From NCBI GenBank assembly GCA_017520545.1, contig JAFXFM010000002.1:1-64000 (forward strand): a stretch of 64,000 bases of DNA, read 5' to 3'. The translations under genes were made by a program, and so were the position numbers. This DNA is from Alistipes sp. (lineage in GTDB: Bacteria > Bacteroidota > Bacteroidia > Bacteroidales > Rikenellaceae). Each line of letters starts with the position of its first letter. The stretch's first letter is position 1. The notes below the pieces were generated by a model. It searched no databases. It saw nothing but the letters and a program-made list of their open reading frames with translations, and had not been told where the DNA came from. Positions 32,553-41,632 of the stretch are shown piece after piece.

Positions 32553-33857
32553 TTACTCGGTTGGAATGTCCTTGTTTACGTTCTTCGAGCCTACCAATGC
32601 GTAGTAGAGGAGGAAGATAAGACCTGCTGCGATTACCCAGTAACTGATAAGGTAACTGCCTGTCCAGTCAACAACGGCGTTCTGCAAGAATGGAAGGATA
32701 CCTCCACCGCAAACCATTGCCATAAAGATACCTGCGCCCTTCTCGGTGTACTTGCCAAGACCCTCAACTGCAAGGTTGAAGATACCGCCCCACATTACCG
32801 ATGTGCAGAGGCCGCACAATACGAGCAATGCTGCGTTTACAGGAACTGCTGCCATACCAAAGCCCGCTGTACCCTTAAATACAGGGAGGTTTACAACGAT
32901 CTCCGGCGAGAGGAATATTGCACCCAAAACAAGGCACAAACCTACTGTAGAAACGGCTGTAAGCATCGACTTTGCCGAAACCTTCGCACCGAGAGCAGCA
33001 CCCAAAAGACGACCTACAAGCATAAGCAACCAATATGTTGCGGTAACGGTTCCTGCGATAGCCTCGGCACCCGACTCTACCTGCAAACCACCATTCTGCA
33101 ACCACTTCTGCAATACGTTCGGAATACCTACCTCAACACCCACATAGATGAAGATGGCAACAGCACCAAGAACGAAGTGACGGAACGACATTGGGCCATA
33201 CTGCGACTTCTCCTCTCTCTTCGCCTCAATAGCCGGATTCTCCGGAATTGCAGTGAAGAGGATAACCACAAATGCTACTGCAAAGATTGCGAGAGCGATA
33301 TACATCAATGGGAACACCTGGCTGATCTGCGCCTTTGCAATCTCCGGTACGAACACGCCTGTGAGGAAGATTACGGCTGTACCCATCAGCGAGTTGAACG
33401 AGCCACCCACCTGCACAAGTTGGTTACCACGGTTGCCACCGCCACCGAGTTTGTTCAACATAGGGTTAACCACGATGTTGAGCATACACATCGAGAAACC
33501 GCCTACGAAAGCACCAAGGAGGTAAACGGTAAATGCAGTCATACCGCTCAAAAGACCTGCGATAGTCTGAATGCCTACACCGGCGAAGCCTACAACAACT
33601 GCCAAGAGAGCAGTGAATTTGTAGCCTCTCTTCTGCAAGAGGTTACCTGCAGGGATACCCATAACAGCGTATGCAATAAAGTTGCACAACACGCCAAGAG
33701 TAGCCATCCAGTTAGGAATTACAATCTCCTGACCTGCGAGGTAGTACTTCAACACCTCACCCATTGGCGATGCCAAGTTTGTGACGAACGAAATCATACC
33801 GAAGAGCAAGATGCACACGATAATCGCCGGCACATTCGAATTTTGTTTTTGTGTCAT
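32553..33857 (-). CDS. FucP/GluP-type MFS sugar transporter
   Basis: A 434-residue inner-membrane protein with twelve predicted helices. V-V-N-P-M-L-N-K-L-G near the middle and E-V-G-I-P-N-V-L in the second half match the L-fucose:H+ symporter/glucose-galactose transporter group of the major facilitator superfamily. The region A-V-M-G-I-P-A-G-N-L-L-Q-K-R-G-Y-K corresponds to the helix 2-3 loop motif of MFS proteins. The substrate is a monosaccharide but cannot be named from sequence. It is transcribed alone; a structured terminator follows at 32426-32503. Confidence 0.85.
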   Translation of the reverse strand: MTQKQNSNVPAIIVCILLFGMISFVTNLASPMGEVLKYYLAGQEIVIPNWMATLGVLCNFIAYAVMGIPAGNLLQKRGYKFTALLAVVVGFAGVGIQTIAGLLSGMTAFTVYLLGAFVGGFSMCMLNIVVNPMLNKLGGGGNRGNQLVQVGGSFNSLMGTAVIFLTGVFVPEIAKAQISQVFPLMYIALAIFAVAFVVILFTAIPENPAIEAKREEKSQYGPMSFRHFVLGAVAIFIYVGVEVGIPNVLQKWLQNGGLQVESGAEAIAGTVTATYWLLMLVGRLLGAALGAKVSAKSMLTAVSTVGLCLVLGAIFLSPEIVVNLPVFKGTAGFGMAAVPVNAALLVLCGLCTSVMWGGIFNLAVEGLGKYTEKGAGIFMAMVCGGGILPFLQNAVVDWTGSYLISYWVIAAGLIFLLYYALVGSKNVNKDIPTE

Positions 33858-33904
33858 AAAATTTTAGTTTTTATTGGTTAAAAATAAAGTTGTATCGTTG
33901 TTTT

Positions 33905-33990
33905 AGCCGAGAAACGAGAGTTTTTAATGTAAAATTCAAAATGTAAAATCAGTTTTCCGTTTTCCGTTTTCAGTTTTCCGTTTTTAAGTT
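33905..33990. repeat. GGAAAAC-type heptamer repeat stretch
   Basis: Repeats of TTTTCCG (reverse GGAAAAC with variants) at 33949-33985 between the polyprenyl synthase 3' end and the transporter. The same heptamer appears near 18316, 42817-42848 and 55770-55808. Upstream (33925-33950) are aaaatgtaaaatcaaa-like short repeats. No gene seen. Confidence 0.6.
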
Positions 33991-34980
33991 TTACCTGTCG
34001 CGCTCGACAACATACTCGCACAAAGCCAATAGCGATGTGCGGAAGTCGCTCTCCTCGCACACCGAGAGTGCCGACATCGCGCGTTGCAAGTAGGCTCTGA
34101 CACTCTCTCGTGCAAGAGCTACGCCATTATACTCCACAACCTTCGCCTGAATAAACGCTACGCTCTCATCGCTCTCGGCACAGAGTGGAAGGTGGTGCAA
34201 AATCTCTGCCTTCTCCTCCTCCGACGCTCGCTCCAACACCTCAATCAGAGGTAGCGTTATTTTGCGCTCACGAAGGTCGTTCGAGGCGGGCTTACCTGTA
34301 TTATTATTAGGTACGAAATCGAGAATATCATCTACAATCTGGAACGCCATACCGAGCATCTTACCAAAGGTGCGCATCGCCTCAATTTTTTCTGCCGAAG
34401 CACCCACCGAGAGTGCGCCCACCGAAGCGGCAACAGCAAACAACGAGGCCGTTTTCTTGTAGATTATATCAAGGTAGTTCTCGCGCGAAGTGTCCAACTT
34501 CGAGGCGTGGTCGCTCTGGATAAGTTCTCCCTCGCAGAGTACCGACATTGCGCCGATAATGTGGTTGAGAAGGTCGTACTGGCCACTCTGCAAACCGATA
34601 CTCATATTACGAGCCAAGATATAGTCGCCCACAATTACCGCATTGCGCGACTGCCAGCGGGCATTCACCGACGCCTTGCCTCGACGGAGGTTCGATTCGT
34701 CGATTACGTCATCGTGAATAAGCGAAGCGACATGAATCATCTCTACCAACATCGCGGCCAACATTGTACGCTTGCCGAAATTGCCGATAGGAGATGTAGC
34801 ACCTGCCGCCAACATCACCACAATGGGGCGCAGGCCCTTGCCGCGTGCAGATAGCACATATTCGAGCATATCGCCGACAAGAGTGCCCTCCTCCTCACTG
34901 AAATTCTTACGAACAAAGGCGTTGAACTCCTCGATATTGCCCTCTATCGGGCGACGAATTTGGTTAAGTGTTGCAGTCAT
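33991..34980 (-). CDS. trans-polyprenyl diphosphate synthase
   Basis: Start chosen at 34980 (M-T-A-T-L-N-Q); the alternative at 35001 lies within the predicted -7 box. The 329-residue helical protein has the first Asp-rich motif H-D-D-V-I-D-E-S in the first third and the second, V-D-D-I-L-D-F, in the second half, plus G-K-G-L-R-P early. It condenses isopentenyl diphosphate with allylic diphosphates. The chain length is not readable but an octaprenyl-type enzyme for menaquinone side chains is common in Bacteroidales. It diverges from the YfhO gene with a 98-base gap containing both promoters. Confidence 0.9.
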   Translation of the reverse strand: MTATLNQIRRPIEGNIEEFNAFVRKNFSEEEGTLVGDMLEYVLSARGKGLRPIVVMLAAGATSPIGNFGKRTMLAAMLVEMIHVASLIHDDVIDESNLRRGKASVNARWQSRNAVIVGDYILARNMSIGLQSGQYDLLNHIIGAMSVLCEGELIQSDHASKLDTSRENYLDIIYKKTASLFAVAASVGALSVGASAEKIEAMRTFGKMLGMAFQIVDDILDFVPNNNTGKPASNDLRERKITLPLIEVLERASEEEKAEILHHLPLCAESDESVAFIQAKVVEYNGVALARESVRAYLQRAMSALSVCEESDFRTSLLALCEYVVERDR

Positions 34981-34998
34981 AAACGTCCTATATCCGAA

Positions 34999-35006
34999 CA
35001 AAGATA
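34999..35006 (-). promoter_or_regulatory. -7 box TATCTTTG, polyprenyl synthase
   Basis: TATCTTTG on the minus strand, 18 bases before the chosen start at 34980. This supports that start and gives a very short leader. Confidence 0.55.
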
Positions 35007-35049
35007 GTGAAATTTCGAAATAGTTTCTTAAAAAAGCGAAAATTTTTTC

Positions 35050-35057
35050 TAACTTTG
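35050..35057 (+). promoter_or_regulatory. -7 box TAACTTTG, YfhO gene
   Basis: TAACTTTG matches TAnnTTTG and lies 21 bases before ATG 35079. It excludes the longer reading starting at 35007. It is divergent from the polyprenyl synthase box 44 bases away. Confidence 0.55.
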
Positions 35058-35078
35058 AGCGTTATTTATGCACGAAGT

Positions 35079-37526
35079 ATGGAAAAATCAAAGGATATTC
35101 TTAAAAAATCGCTGCCCACGATTGTGGCAATTCTGCTCTTCGGAGTGGTTTCGATTGTAGGTTTTATGCCGCAGTTGGAGGGTAAGGTGTTGCCACAAGG
35201 CGACATCAGCCAGTTCAACGGTATGAGCCGTGATATTCGTGAGTGCAGAGAGCAGTTTGGCGAGGACCCGCAATGGACCGGCGCGATGTTCTCGGGTATG
35301 CCCGCCTACCAAATCAACATCAAATATCCGTCGCAAATCATCAAGCGCTCGGTCGATTGGGTGCAATCGCTATTTGCCGAGCCCGCATCGATTATATTTT
35401 TTGCGATGCTCTCCGCCTTCGTGATGGCGGTGATGATGGGAATGTCGGCGTGGATAGGCATTATCGTAGGTTTGGCATACGGATTATCTACCTACTTCTT
35501 CCTAATTATCGGCGCAGGACACATTACCAAGATGTGGGCTTTGGTCTATGCCCCTGCGATGCTTGGTGCGATACACTACACACTGCGTCGTAATATGTGG
35601 CTCGGAGGCGCATTGACGGCACTTTTCGCTGCTCTCGAAGTTGGCGCCAACCACCCCCAGATAAGCTACTACTTCGTATTGGCAGCCGCTGCGCTCTTTA
35701 TCTCGGAGGCGGTATTTGCCATCAAAGAGAGACGATATGCCGACTTCGCAAAGCGCACGGCAGTACTCGTTGGCGCAGCTATTTTATCGCTCGGAGCAAA
35801 CTTTGCCCCACTATACTACACCCTGCAACACACCTCCGACACCACTCGTGGAGGTAGTGCATTGGCGACCGAAGGCGAGAGCAAAGGACTCGACATCGAC
35901 TACGCTACAGCGTGGAGTTACGGCATAGACGAGAGTTTTAATATGCTCATTCCAAACTTTATGGGTGGTGATTCGGGCAACACCTTCTCGAAAGATGGCG
36001 AAGTGAGCCGAGCATTCAAAGAGTTGGGAGCAGATAAACGTACCGCAGAAACTTACGCACAGCAGCTCCCCGCATATTGGGGCGAACAGCCCTACACGGC
36101 GGGACCGACCTACATCGGTGCAGTTGTGATATTCCTTGCTCTTCTGGGGCTTATGCTCGCCGAAAACCGCGACCGCTGGTGGATATTGGCGGCATCAATT
36201 TTGGCTCTGCTTATGGCTTGGGGTTACCACGCAATGTGGTTCACGAAGTTGTGTTTCGACTATCTGCCGCTTTATAATAAATTCCGTGCCGTTTCGACCG
36301 CACTGGTCGTTATCGAGTGGAGTGCACCTCTCTTGGCAGGTATCGGATTGTGGCAACTCTACAAACATTGGGGCGATAGAAAAGCGATACTGCACGCCGT
36401 GGCCATTGCAGCCGCCGTTGTGGGTGGCTTGTGCGCAATTTTCGGTGTTGCAGGCTCGATGTTGTTCGACTTCGGTGGCGAGGAGAGTATTGCTATGATG
36501 AACAAGGCCTTCAACAGCGAAGACATTGGCGGCGTTGTTGGTCAGGCGATGGCTGACGAGCGCTCTTCAATGCTTGCAAGCGATGCGGTACGCTCGTTGA
36601 TATTCATAGCATTGGCGGCAGGGGTACTACTCTTTGCCATCTACAAAAAATTCGACAGCAAGCGCCACGCAATTACGGTGGTTGCCCTATTGGCGGCGTT
36701 GATTGTGGTGGATATTCTCCCCGTAAATCTGCGCTATGTGCCTTACGATATGTTTATCCCGAAACGTAACAACAAAATAACCCCGACAAAGGCGGATAAG
36801 GAGATTATGGCGGATAAGGAGCTAGGCTACCGCGTATTCAACGGCTCGGTATCGACCTTCAACGACGCCAAGACTTCGATGTTCCACCGCTCGGTTGGTG
36901 GCTACCACGGAGCGAAAATGGGACGCTATCAGGACCTTATCGACTACTACCTCAATCAAGATAACGACGGTACTTATGCCGTACTCGATATGCTCAACAC
37001 AAAATATGTCATCTTCTCACCTGAACAGTTTATGGAGAACAAATCACGCAACGGTGCGGCGTGGTTTGTCAAAAGCGTAGAGGTGAAGGAGAGTGCCGGC
37101 GAAGCGTTGAAGGCGCTTGGCGAGGTCGATTTGAAGAGCGTAGCCATAGTTGAGAAGGGTGCGCCTCAACCAGCCATCGACGGCAAGGGCAATATCGCAC
37201 TTGTGGAGTATCGTCCAAACTATCTGCGCTACGACTACTCGCTGACGGGAGGTAGTGCCGTAGCGGTTTTCTCGGAGATATATTACGACAAAGGCTGGCA
37301 GGCGTATATCGACGGCAAATCGGCCGATTCGTTCCGTGCCGACTACGTTCTCCGCGCGATGGTTCTGCCGGAGGGCAACCACTCTGTAGAGTGGCGATTC
37401 CGAGCACCAAACTGGAATTTCGCCTCGACAATTACTCTTATTTGCTCAATTTTGATTATCTTCGCACTCGTAATCAGCATAATTTTCAGACACTATGGCT
37501 GCCACTCAAAAAAACGTATCGCTTAG
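35079..37526 (+). CDS. YfhO-family large membrane protein
   Basis: Start at ATG 35079 (M-E-K-S-K-D). 815 residues with about 12-13 membrane helices, a large periplasmic C-terminal domain (about 590-780) and one final helix at about 790-810. Features of the family: A-G-H-I-T-K-M-W-A near 155-163, and the segment V-F-N-G-S-V-S-T-F-N-D-A-K-T-S-M-F-H-R-S in the C-terminal part. Related to GT-C-fold glycosyltransferase-like membrane proteins; YfhO of Bacillus is linked to lipoteichoic acid glycosylation, but in Bacteroidetes the role is not known. Overlaps ftsX by 32 bases. Confidence 0.82.
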   Translation: MEKSKDILKKSLPTIVAILLFGVVSIVGFMPQLEGKVLPQGDISQFNGMSRDIRECREQFGEDPQWTGAMFSGMPAYQINIKYPSQIIKRSVDWVQSLFAEPASIIFFAMLSAFVMAVMMGMSAWIGIIVGLAYGLSTYFFLIIGAGHITKMWALVYAPAMLGAIHYTLRRNMWLGGALTALFAALEVGANHPQISYYFVLAAAALFISEAVFAIKERRYADFAKRTAVLVGAAILSLGANFAPLYYTLQHTSDTTRGGSALATEGESKGLDIDYATAWSYGIDESFNMLIPNFMGGDSGNTFSKDGEVSRAFKELGADKRTAETYAQQLPAYWGEQPYTAGPTYIGAVVIFLALLGLMLAENRDRWWILAASILALLMAWGYHAMWFTKLCFDYLPLYNKFRAVSTALVVIEWSAPLLAGIGLWQLYKHWGDRKAILHAVAIAAAVVGGLCAIFGVAGSMLFDFGGEESIAMMNKAFNSEDIGGVVGQAMADERSSMLASDAVRSLIFIALAAGVLLFAIYKKFDSKRHAITVVALLAALIVVDILPVNLRYVPYDMFIPKRNNKITPTKADKEIMADKELGYRVFNGSVSTFNDAKTSMFHRSVGGYHGAKMGRYQDLIDYYLNQDNDGTYAVLDMLNTKYVIFSPEQFMENKSRNGAAWFVKSVEVKESAGEALKALGEVDLKSVAIVEKGAPQPAIDGKGNIALVEYRPNYLRYDYSLTGGSAVAVFSEIYYDKGWQAYIDGKSADSFRADYVLRAMVLPEGNHSVEWRFRAPNWNFASTITLICSILIIFALVISIIFRHYGCHSKKRIA

Positions 37527-38379
37527 AGTACGCTTCTCGTACGCAACAGCAACCTTCAGTATGACACTCGTATTGTTCCTCCTCGGGGCAATAGGATTTA
37601 TTATGGCGAACATCTTTGACGCCACAGAGAATATGCGCGAAAGCGTAACTATGATCGTGGAGTTGAAGGACGACCTTTCAAATCAGGATAGCAACGAGAT
37701 TGCCGACCATCTCGAACAGAGCGATATGGTGGCTTCGCTGACCTACTTGTCGAAGGAGGAGAAGTTGAGCGACAAAGAGTTCCAGCGCACATTTGACGTG
37801 AAGATTGATGGTTTGTTGGACGAAAATCCTCTGCCCAACTCCTACGACATAACTCTGTCGTCTCTCTCTTACGACAAAGAGGCACTAAAGAAGTTTGCCG
37901 ACGAAGTGCGTGCACTCAAAGGTGTTTCGAAGGTAACCTATCCCGAAGACTTTGTCGAGGAGTTACACTCTACGCTCGATATTATGAACCTCATAATGGT
38001 AATTTTTGGTGGCGTGTTGCTCGTTATATCGATAATGTTGCTCAACAACACCGTGCGCTTTGCCGTATATTCGCAACGCGAGCTCATCAACACCCTGAAA
38101 GCTGTGGGTGCAACAAAGTGGTTTATTATGCGTCCATTTGTGGGCCGTAGCGCACTGCAAGGTCTTTTGGCAGGCATCTTGGCATCGGCTCTATTAGTGG
38201 GCACACTCTACGGTTTCGACTATGCCGTGCCGGGAATGGGAGTATTTCCGAAGTGGGCAGAGATTGGCTTCATCTCGGGCGCAATGATAACCCTTGGCGT
38301 TGTTGTTGCGGTGATATGCACACTGCCGGTAGTTAGTCGTTTCGTAAATATGAAGTCGAACAAAATACATCTTTGCTAA
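37495..38379 (+). CDS. ftsX: cell division protein FtsX
   Basis: A 294-residue permease-like protein with one N-terminal helix (about 20-42), a periplasmic ECD (about 45-165), then three helices toward the C-terminus separated by loops; it has the FtsX layout and length. FtsX with the ATPase FtsE transmits cell-cycle signals to periplasmic peptidoglycan hydrolases. ftsE is not in this window, which is common in Bacteroidetes. The start overlaps the YfhO gene, and the DUF3098 gene begins directly after its stop codon. Confidence 0.9.
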   Translation: MAATQKNVSLRVRFSYATATFSMTLVLFLLGAIGFIMANIFDATENMRESVTMIVELKDDLSNQDSNEIADHLEQSDMVASLTYLSKEEKLSDKEFQRTFDVKIDGLLDENPLPNSYDITLSSLSYDKEALKKFADEVRALKGVSKVTYPEDFVEELHSTLDIMNLIMVIFGGVLLVISIMLLNNTVRFAVYSQRELINTLKAVGATKWFIMRPFVGRSALQGLLAGILASALLVGTLYGFDYAVPGMGVFPKWAEIGFISGAMITLGVVVAVICTLPVVSRFVNMKSNKIHLC

Positions 38380-38631
38380 ATGAAAAAGAGCCCTAATAAA
38401 ATCGAGAAAAAAGGCGGCGAAAAGATGCCGCTTGGACTATACAACTACCTGATGATGTTGGGCGGTGCTGCGCTTATAGTCATAGGCTTCTGTTTGATGG
38501 CCGGAGGTACAGATGCCACCCCCGAAACCTTCTCGTACGACATCTTCTCGTGGCGTCGCATCACCCTTGCGCCAATTGTCGTGGTGGCAGGTTTTGCATT
38601 CGAGATATTCGCCATTTTGAAGAGATTTTAA
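38380..38631 (+). CDS. DUF3098 small membrane protein
   Basis: 83 residues, two membrane helices (about 24-42 and 60-78) with M-P-L-G-L-Y-N-Y and F-S-Y-D-I-F-S-W-R-R-I-T-L-A-P-I, the typical pattern of DUF3098. It starts at the base after the ftsX stop. In Bacteroidetes this gene regularly follows ftsX, so a role with FtsX is likely, but no biochemical function is known. Confidence 0.85.
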   Translation: MKKSPNKIEKKGGEKMPLGLYNYLMMLGGAALIVIGFCLMAGGTDATPETFSYDIFSWRRITLAPIVVVAGFAFEIFAILKRF

Positions 38632-38687
38632 CCCGCATAAGCTCCGCGAAGAGAATGTTAAATAATTGTTAAATTTCGCGGCTGCTA

Positions 38688-38718
38688 TTGATTGTATGCG
38701 CCACGTCTTCTATCTTTG
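38688..38718 (+). promoter_or_regulatory. promoter of the phosphate transporter gene
   Basis: TTG (38688-38690), a 20-base spacer, TATCTTTG (38711-38718): a textbook Bacteroidetes promoter 31 bases before ATG 38750. Confidence 0.75.
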
Positions 38719-38749
38719 TGAAGATTAAAACTACCTAAACTTCTTTTGT

Positions 38750-41002
38750 ATGGGAGAAATTTACTACGTAATGGTCGCAATTCTTGCGATTTTGGCAATT
38801 TCGGGACTCTATGTCGGAGTTACAAATGATGCCGTAAACTTCCTCAACTCGGCAATCGGTTCGCGAGCCGCAAAATTCCGCACTATTCTTCTCGTTGCCT
38901 CGCTGGGTATCCTTGTCGGAGTGCTGACTTCGAGCGGTATGATGGACGTTGCACGTCACGGAATGTTCCACCCCGAACTCTTTACCTTCCGCGAAGTGAT
39001 GATGCTCTACACGGGTGTGATGTTTGCGAATGTCATTCTTCTCGACGTTTATAACTCGCTGGGGCTTCCGACCTCAACCACCGTGTCGCTCATCTTCTGT
39101 CTGCTCGGCTCGGCAGTAGCGGTATCGCTCTTCAAAATCGGAACCGACCCTACTTTGTCCTTCACACAGTTGGGCGAGTATATCAACACCACACGAGCAA
39201 TGGGAGTGGTTTCGGCAATCCTTCTCTCGGTAGTTCTCGCCTTTACGATGGGTACTATCATAATGTGGATATCCCGATTTATCTTCTCGTTCCGATATAT
39301 GAAGTTGTTCCGCCGTTTTGGTGCAATCTGGTGTGGTATCTCGCTGACATCAATTCTCTATTTTGCCCTGTTCAAGGGTTTGAAGGGACCTCTCGGAGGT
39401 ACGGCATTTATCGCGTGGGTTGATAACCATATGGCTATCTCGCTGCTTATTGCGTGGGCGGCTTGCACAATGATTCTATTCTTCTTGCAACTCTTCCGCG
39501 TGAACATCTTGCGTATAACAATTCTTGCAGGTACATTCTCGTTGGCATTAGCATTTGCGGGTAACGACCTCGTAAACTTTATTGGAGTACCTATCGCCGG
39601 CTGGGAGGCATTCTCGCTATCGAACGCGGCAAATGGCGACGTTACAATGTTGATGGAGGCTATGGCGGTTCCGTCCGACGGCTCAACCTCATCGAACTTT
39701 ATCTACATACTCATTTCGGGTATCATAATGATTGCAACGCTATGGACCTCACGCAAGGCTATGAATGTATCACAGACGGAGCTCTCACTCTCCTCAGCAA
39801 GTGATGACGGAGGTGATGTGCAGTTCTCCTCTTCGATATTCTCGCGCGCATTGGTTCGTGCAGCAGTCAATACATCGCGTTTCTTCGACAAAATAACCCC
39901 TATAAAGGTTAAGAACTTTGTCGAGAAGCGTTTTGAGTGGGCAGATGTCGAGCATAGCGGCGCACCTTACGATATGATTCGTTCGACCGTAAACCTCACC
40001 ACGGCATCGTTGCTTATCGCGTTCGGTACCTCATTGAAGTTGCCACTTTCGACCACCTATGTCTGCTTTATGGTGGCTATGGGTTCGTCGTTGGCAGACA
40101 AGGCTTGGGGTCGCGAGAGCGCCGTATATCGTATCACAGGTGTATTTACCGTAGTGATGGGTTGGTTCGTAACGGGTCTTGGTGGCTTTGTTATCGCTTT
40201 CATCCTCGGTTTGCTGCTTATGTGGGGTGGCAATTGGGCTTTCGGAGCAATTACCGTGCTCTGCCTCTATATGTTTATCCACTCCAACTTTATGTCGAAG
40301 GGCAAAAAGGGTGAGAAAAAGAAGGACGATGCGCAGTTGCGCGAGAACCTTGTGGATAACACTATGACTACCGTATCCGAAACCGTTAAGGCCTCTACAC
40401 GCATCTACAACCGCACAATTGCGGCCCTTATGAAGGAGGACCGCAAGGCGTTGAAGGAGCTCTCGGCGGAGGCGGCGGAGATGTACGAAGATAATCGTCG
40501 TTTGAAGTACTCTATCGCATCAACCCTGCGTAGCACATACGGCTCGGATTTGAACCTCTCGCTCTACTATGTGCAGATTCTCGACTACCTGAACGAAATG
40601 ACAAAGGCGCTGGTACACATCACTCGCCCATCGTTCCAACATATCGACAATAACCACACGGGATTGAGCCAGATACAGACCGATACACTTATGTCGATAA
40701 ATGCCGACGTAAACGAGATCTATTCGCGTATTATATATATGTTCACCTCGAACGACTTCTCGACTATCGACGAGGTGCTGACAATGCGCGACAACCTCTT
40801 CGAGCGTTTGGCACAATCGACCAAGGAGGAGCTGGCACGTATAACTGCCGGAGAGTCGAACTCGCGCGCCGGAATGTTGTTCCTCGGCATTATTTCCGAG
40901 ACCAAAACTATGGTGTTGCAGTCGCGTAACTTGCTCAAATCGCGTCGTTACTTTATCGAGCAAGAGGGCAAGGTTATTCGCCAAAGCCGCATCTACGAAT
41001 AG
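38750..41002 (+). CDS. PiT-family inorganic phosphate transporter with PhoU-like tail
   Basis: A 750-residue protein. Two PiT signature repeats are visible: G-V-T-N-D-A-V-N-F near 25-33 and F-A-G-N-D-L-V-N-F-I-G near 264-274, each within membrane helices. About 10-11 helices span residues 5-520. The C-terminal region (about 540-750) is soluble, helical and PhoU-like, with T-V-S-E-T-V-K-A-S-T-R-I-Y-N-R-T. Such PiT-PhoU fusions are common in Bacteroidetes. It imports phosphate, probably with cations, and has its own promoter and terminator. Confidence 0.9.
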   Translation: MGEIYYVMVAILAILAISGLYVGVTNDAVNFLNSAIGSRAAKFRTILLVASLGILVGVLTSSGMMDVARHGMFHPELFTFREVMMLYTGVMFANVILLDVYNSLGLPTSTTVSLIFCLLGSAVAVSLFKIGTDPTLSFTQLGEYINTTRAMGVVSAILLSVVLAFTMGTIIMWISRFIFSFRYMKLFRRFGAIWCGISLTSILYFALFKGLKGPLGGTAFIAWVDNHMAISLLIAWAACTMILFFLQLFRVNILRITILAGTFSLALAFAGNDLVNFIGVPIAGWEAFSLSNAANGDVTMLMEAMAVPSDGSTSSNFIYILISGIIMIATLWTSRKAMNVSQTELSLSSASDDGGDVQFSSSIFSRALVRAAVNTSRFFDKITPIKVKNFVEKRFEWADVEHSGAPYDMIRSTVNLTTASLLIAFGTSLKLPLSTTYVCFMVAMGSSLADKAWGRESAVYRITGVFTVVMGWFVTGLGGFVIAFILGLLLMWGGNWAFGAITVLCLYMFIHSNFMSKGKKGEKKKDDAQLRENLVDNTMTTVSETVKASTRIYNRTIAALMKEDRKALKELSAEAAEMYEDNRRLKYSIASTLRSTYGSDLNLSLYYVQILDYLNEMTKALVHITRPSFQHIDNNHTGLSQIQTDTLMSINADVNEIYSRIIYMFTSNDFSTIDEVLTMRDNLFERLAQSTKEELARITAGESNSRAGMLFLGIISETKTMVLQSRNLLKSRRYFIEQEGKVIRQSRIYE

Positions 41003-41028
41003 AGGCTACACCTTATATACTAATAGCA

Positions 41029-41059
41029 AAAGACCTTCCAAGTGGGAGGTCTTTTTTTT
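41029..41059 (+). terminator. terminator of the phosphate transporter gene
   Basis: AGACCTTCC pairs with GGGAGGTCT around AAGT, followed by a run of T and then a long run of G. Confidence 0.88.
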
Positions 41060-41086
41060 GGGGGGGGGCATTTTGTGCCAAACAAG

Positions 41087-41164
41087 AAAATCGCCCCGCA
41101 GCATACTTGTCGTATGTGAGGAGCGATTTATTGAAAGTTGGTGCAAAATTCACCAATCAGAATG
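41087..41164 (-). repeat. 78-bp two-hairpin repeat, copy B
   Basis: Five differences from 32426-32503. It directly abuts (9 bases) the 3' end of RNA copy 1 on the minus strand. Read on the minus strand the first hairpin is followed by TTTT, so it could stop leftward transcription from the RNA locus. Confidence 0.7.
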
Positions 41165-41173
41165 TTCTTAAAC

Positions 41174-41270
41174 AAAAAAAATGAGGTCTTCGGAGGTGAT
41201 TCGACTCACGAGAGAGCACCTCCCGTAGTCTTAGTAGCCCAATGCTACAACCTTCCGATTTCCTCAACCG
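41174..41270 (-). ncRNA. candidate structured RNA, copy 1 (97 nt)
   Basis: Minus-strand RNA candidate. A closing helix TGAGG/CCTCA (41266-41262 with 41186-41182) encloses a hairpin GTAGC-ATTGG-GCTAC (41248-41234) and a long stem GGAGGTG...CACCTCC (41223-41192), and is followed at once by T8. Copy 2 lies exactly 319 bases away without gaps. Of the seven differences in the shared 89 bases, six make three exchanged base pairs in the GTAGC helix (GCGAC/GTCGC in copy 2). No ORF fits both copies. I do not recognise the family. Confidence 0.7.
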
Positions 41271-41275
41271 AACGC

Positions 41276-41492
41276 AAACCGAGTGCAATATCGACGAAAA
41301 ACATTTGGAACTCCGAAGGAGAAAAATGAGTTGCCGACCATTCAGTCAAATTCGTTTGAACTGAAAAGTCGGCAAATTATTATCCATTGTGTAGCAATGG
41401 TAAATGTTTTGAGGAGATTTTACCGAGGTGCAGCCGAGGAAGGGAAACTCTGTTTCGCCAACCGAGACCCAGCCAATCGGTCACACACGGGC
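41276..41492 (-). other. hairpin-rich spacer between the two RNA copies
   Basis: Contains CTCC-gaa-GGAG (41311-41321), a 45-base hairpin TTGCCGAC/GTCGGCAA with inner TTCAGT/ACTGAA and CAAA-TTCG-TTTG (41331-41375), CCATTG/CAATGG (41384-41400) and GGTAAA/TTTACC (41399-41424). No convincing gene. The density of stems suggests that the whole stretch is one transcript with the flanking copies. Confidence 0.5.
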
Positions 41493-41589
41493 AAAAAAAA
41501 TGAGGTCTTCGGAGGTGATTCGACTCACGAGAGAGCACCTCCCGCAGTCTTAGCGACCCAATGTCGCAACCTTCCGATTTCCTCAACCA
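41493..41589 (-). ncRNA. candidate structured RNA, copy 2 (97 nt)
   Basis: Same fold as copy 1: closing helix TGAGG/CCTCA (41585-41581 with 41505-41501), hairpin GCGAC-ATTGG-GTCGC (41567-41553), stem GGAGGTG/CACCTCC (41542-41511), then T8 (41500-41493). It is the copy nearest the promoter at 41633-41663. Minus-strand orientation is supported by both the promoter and the U run. Confidence 0.7.
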
Positions 41590-41632
41590 ACCTAAAACTA
41601 CTAACCTAAAATGAACCTTAAAACTTCGAGTG

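Noticed and set aside
32538-33881. 447-codon frame opposite the MFS transporter
   Set aside because: Cysteine/histidine-rich product without any membrane or domain pattern; the transporter reading has twelve helices.
41192-41223. tRNA-like T-arm impression (ATTCGACT within GGAGGTG/CACCTCC)
   Set aside because: There is no D-arm, anticodon arm or CCA end; the stem has only an 18-base loop.
41138-41609. Small frames across the RNA copies and spacer
   Set aside because: The changes between the two copies keep base pairing, not codons, and the two frames continue into unrelated sequence.
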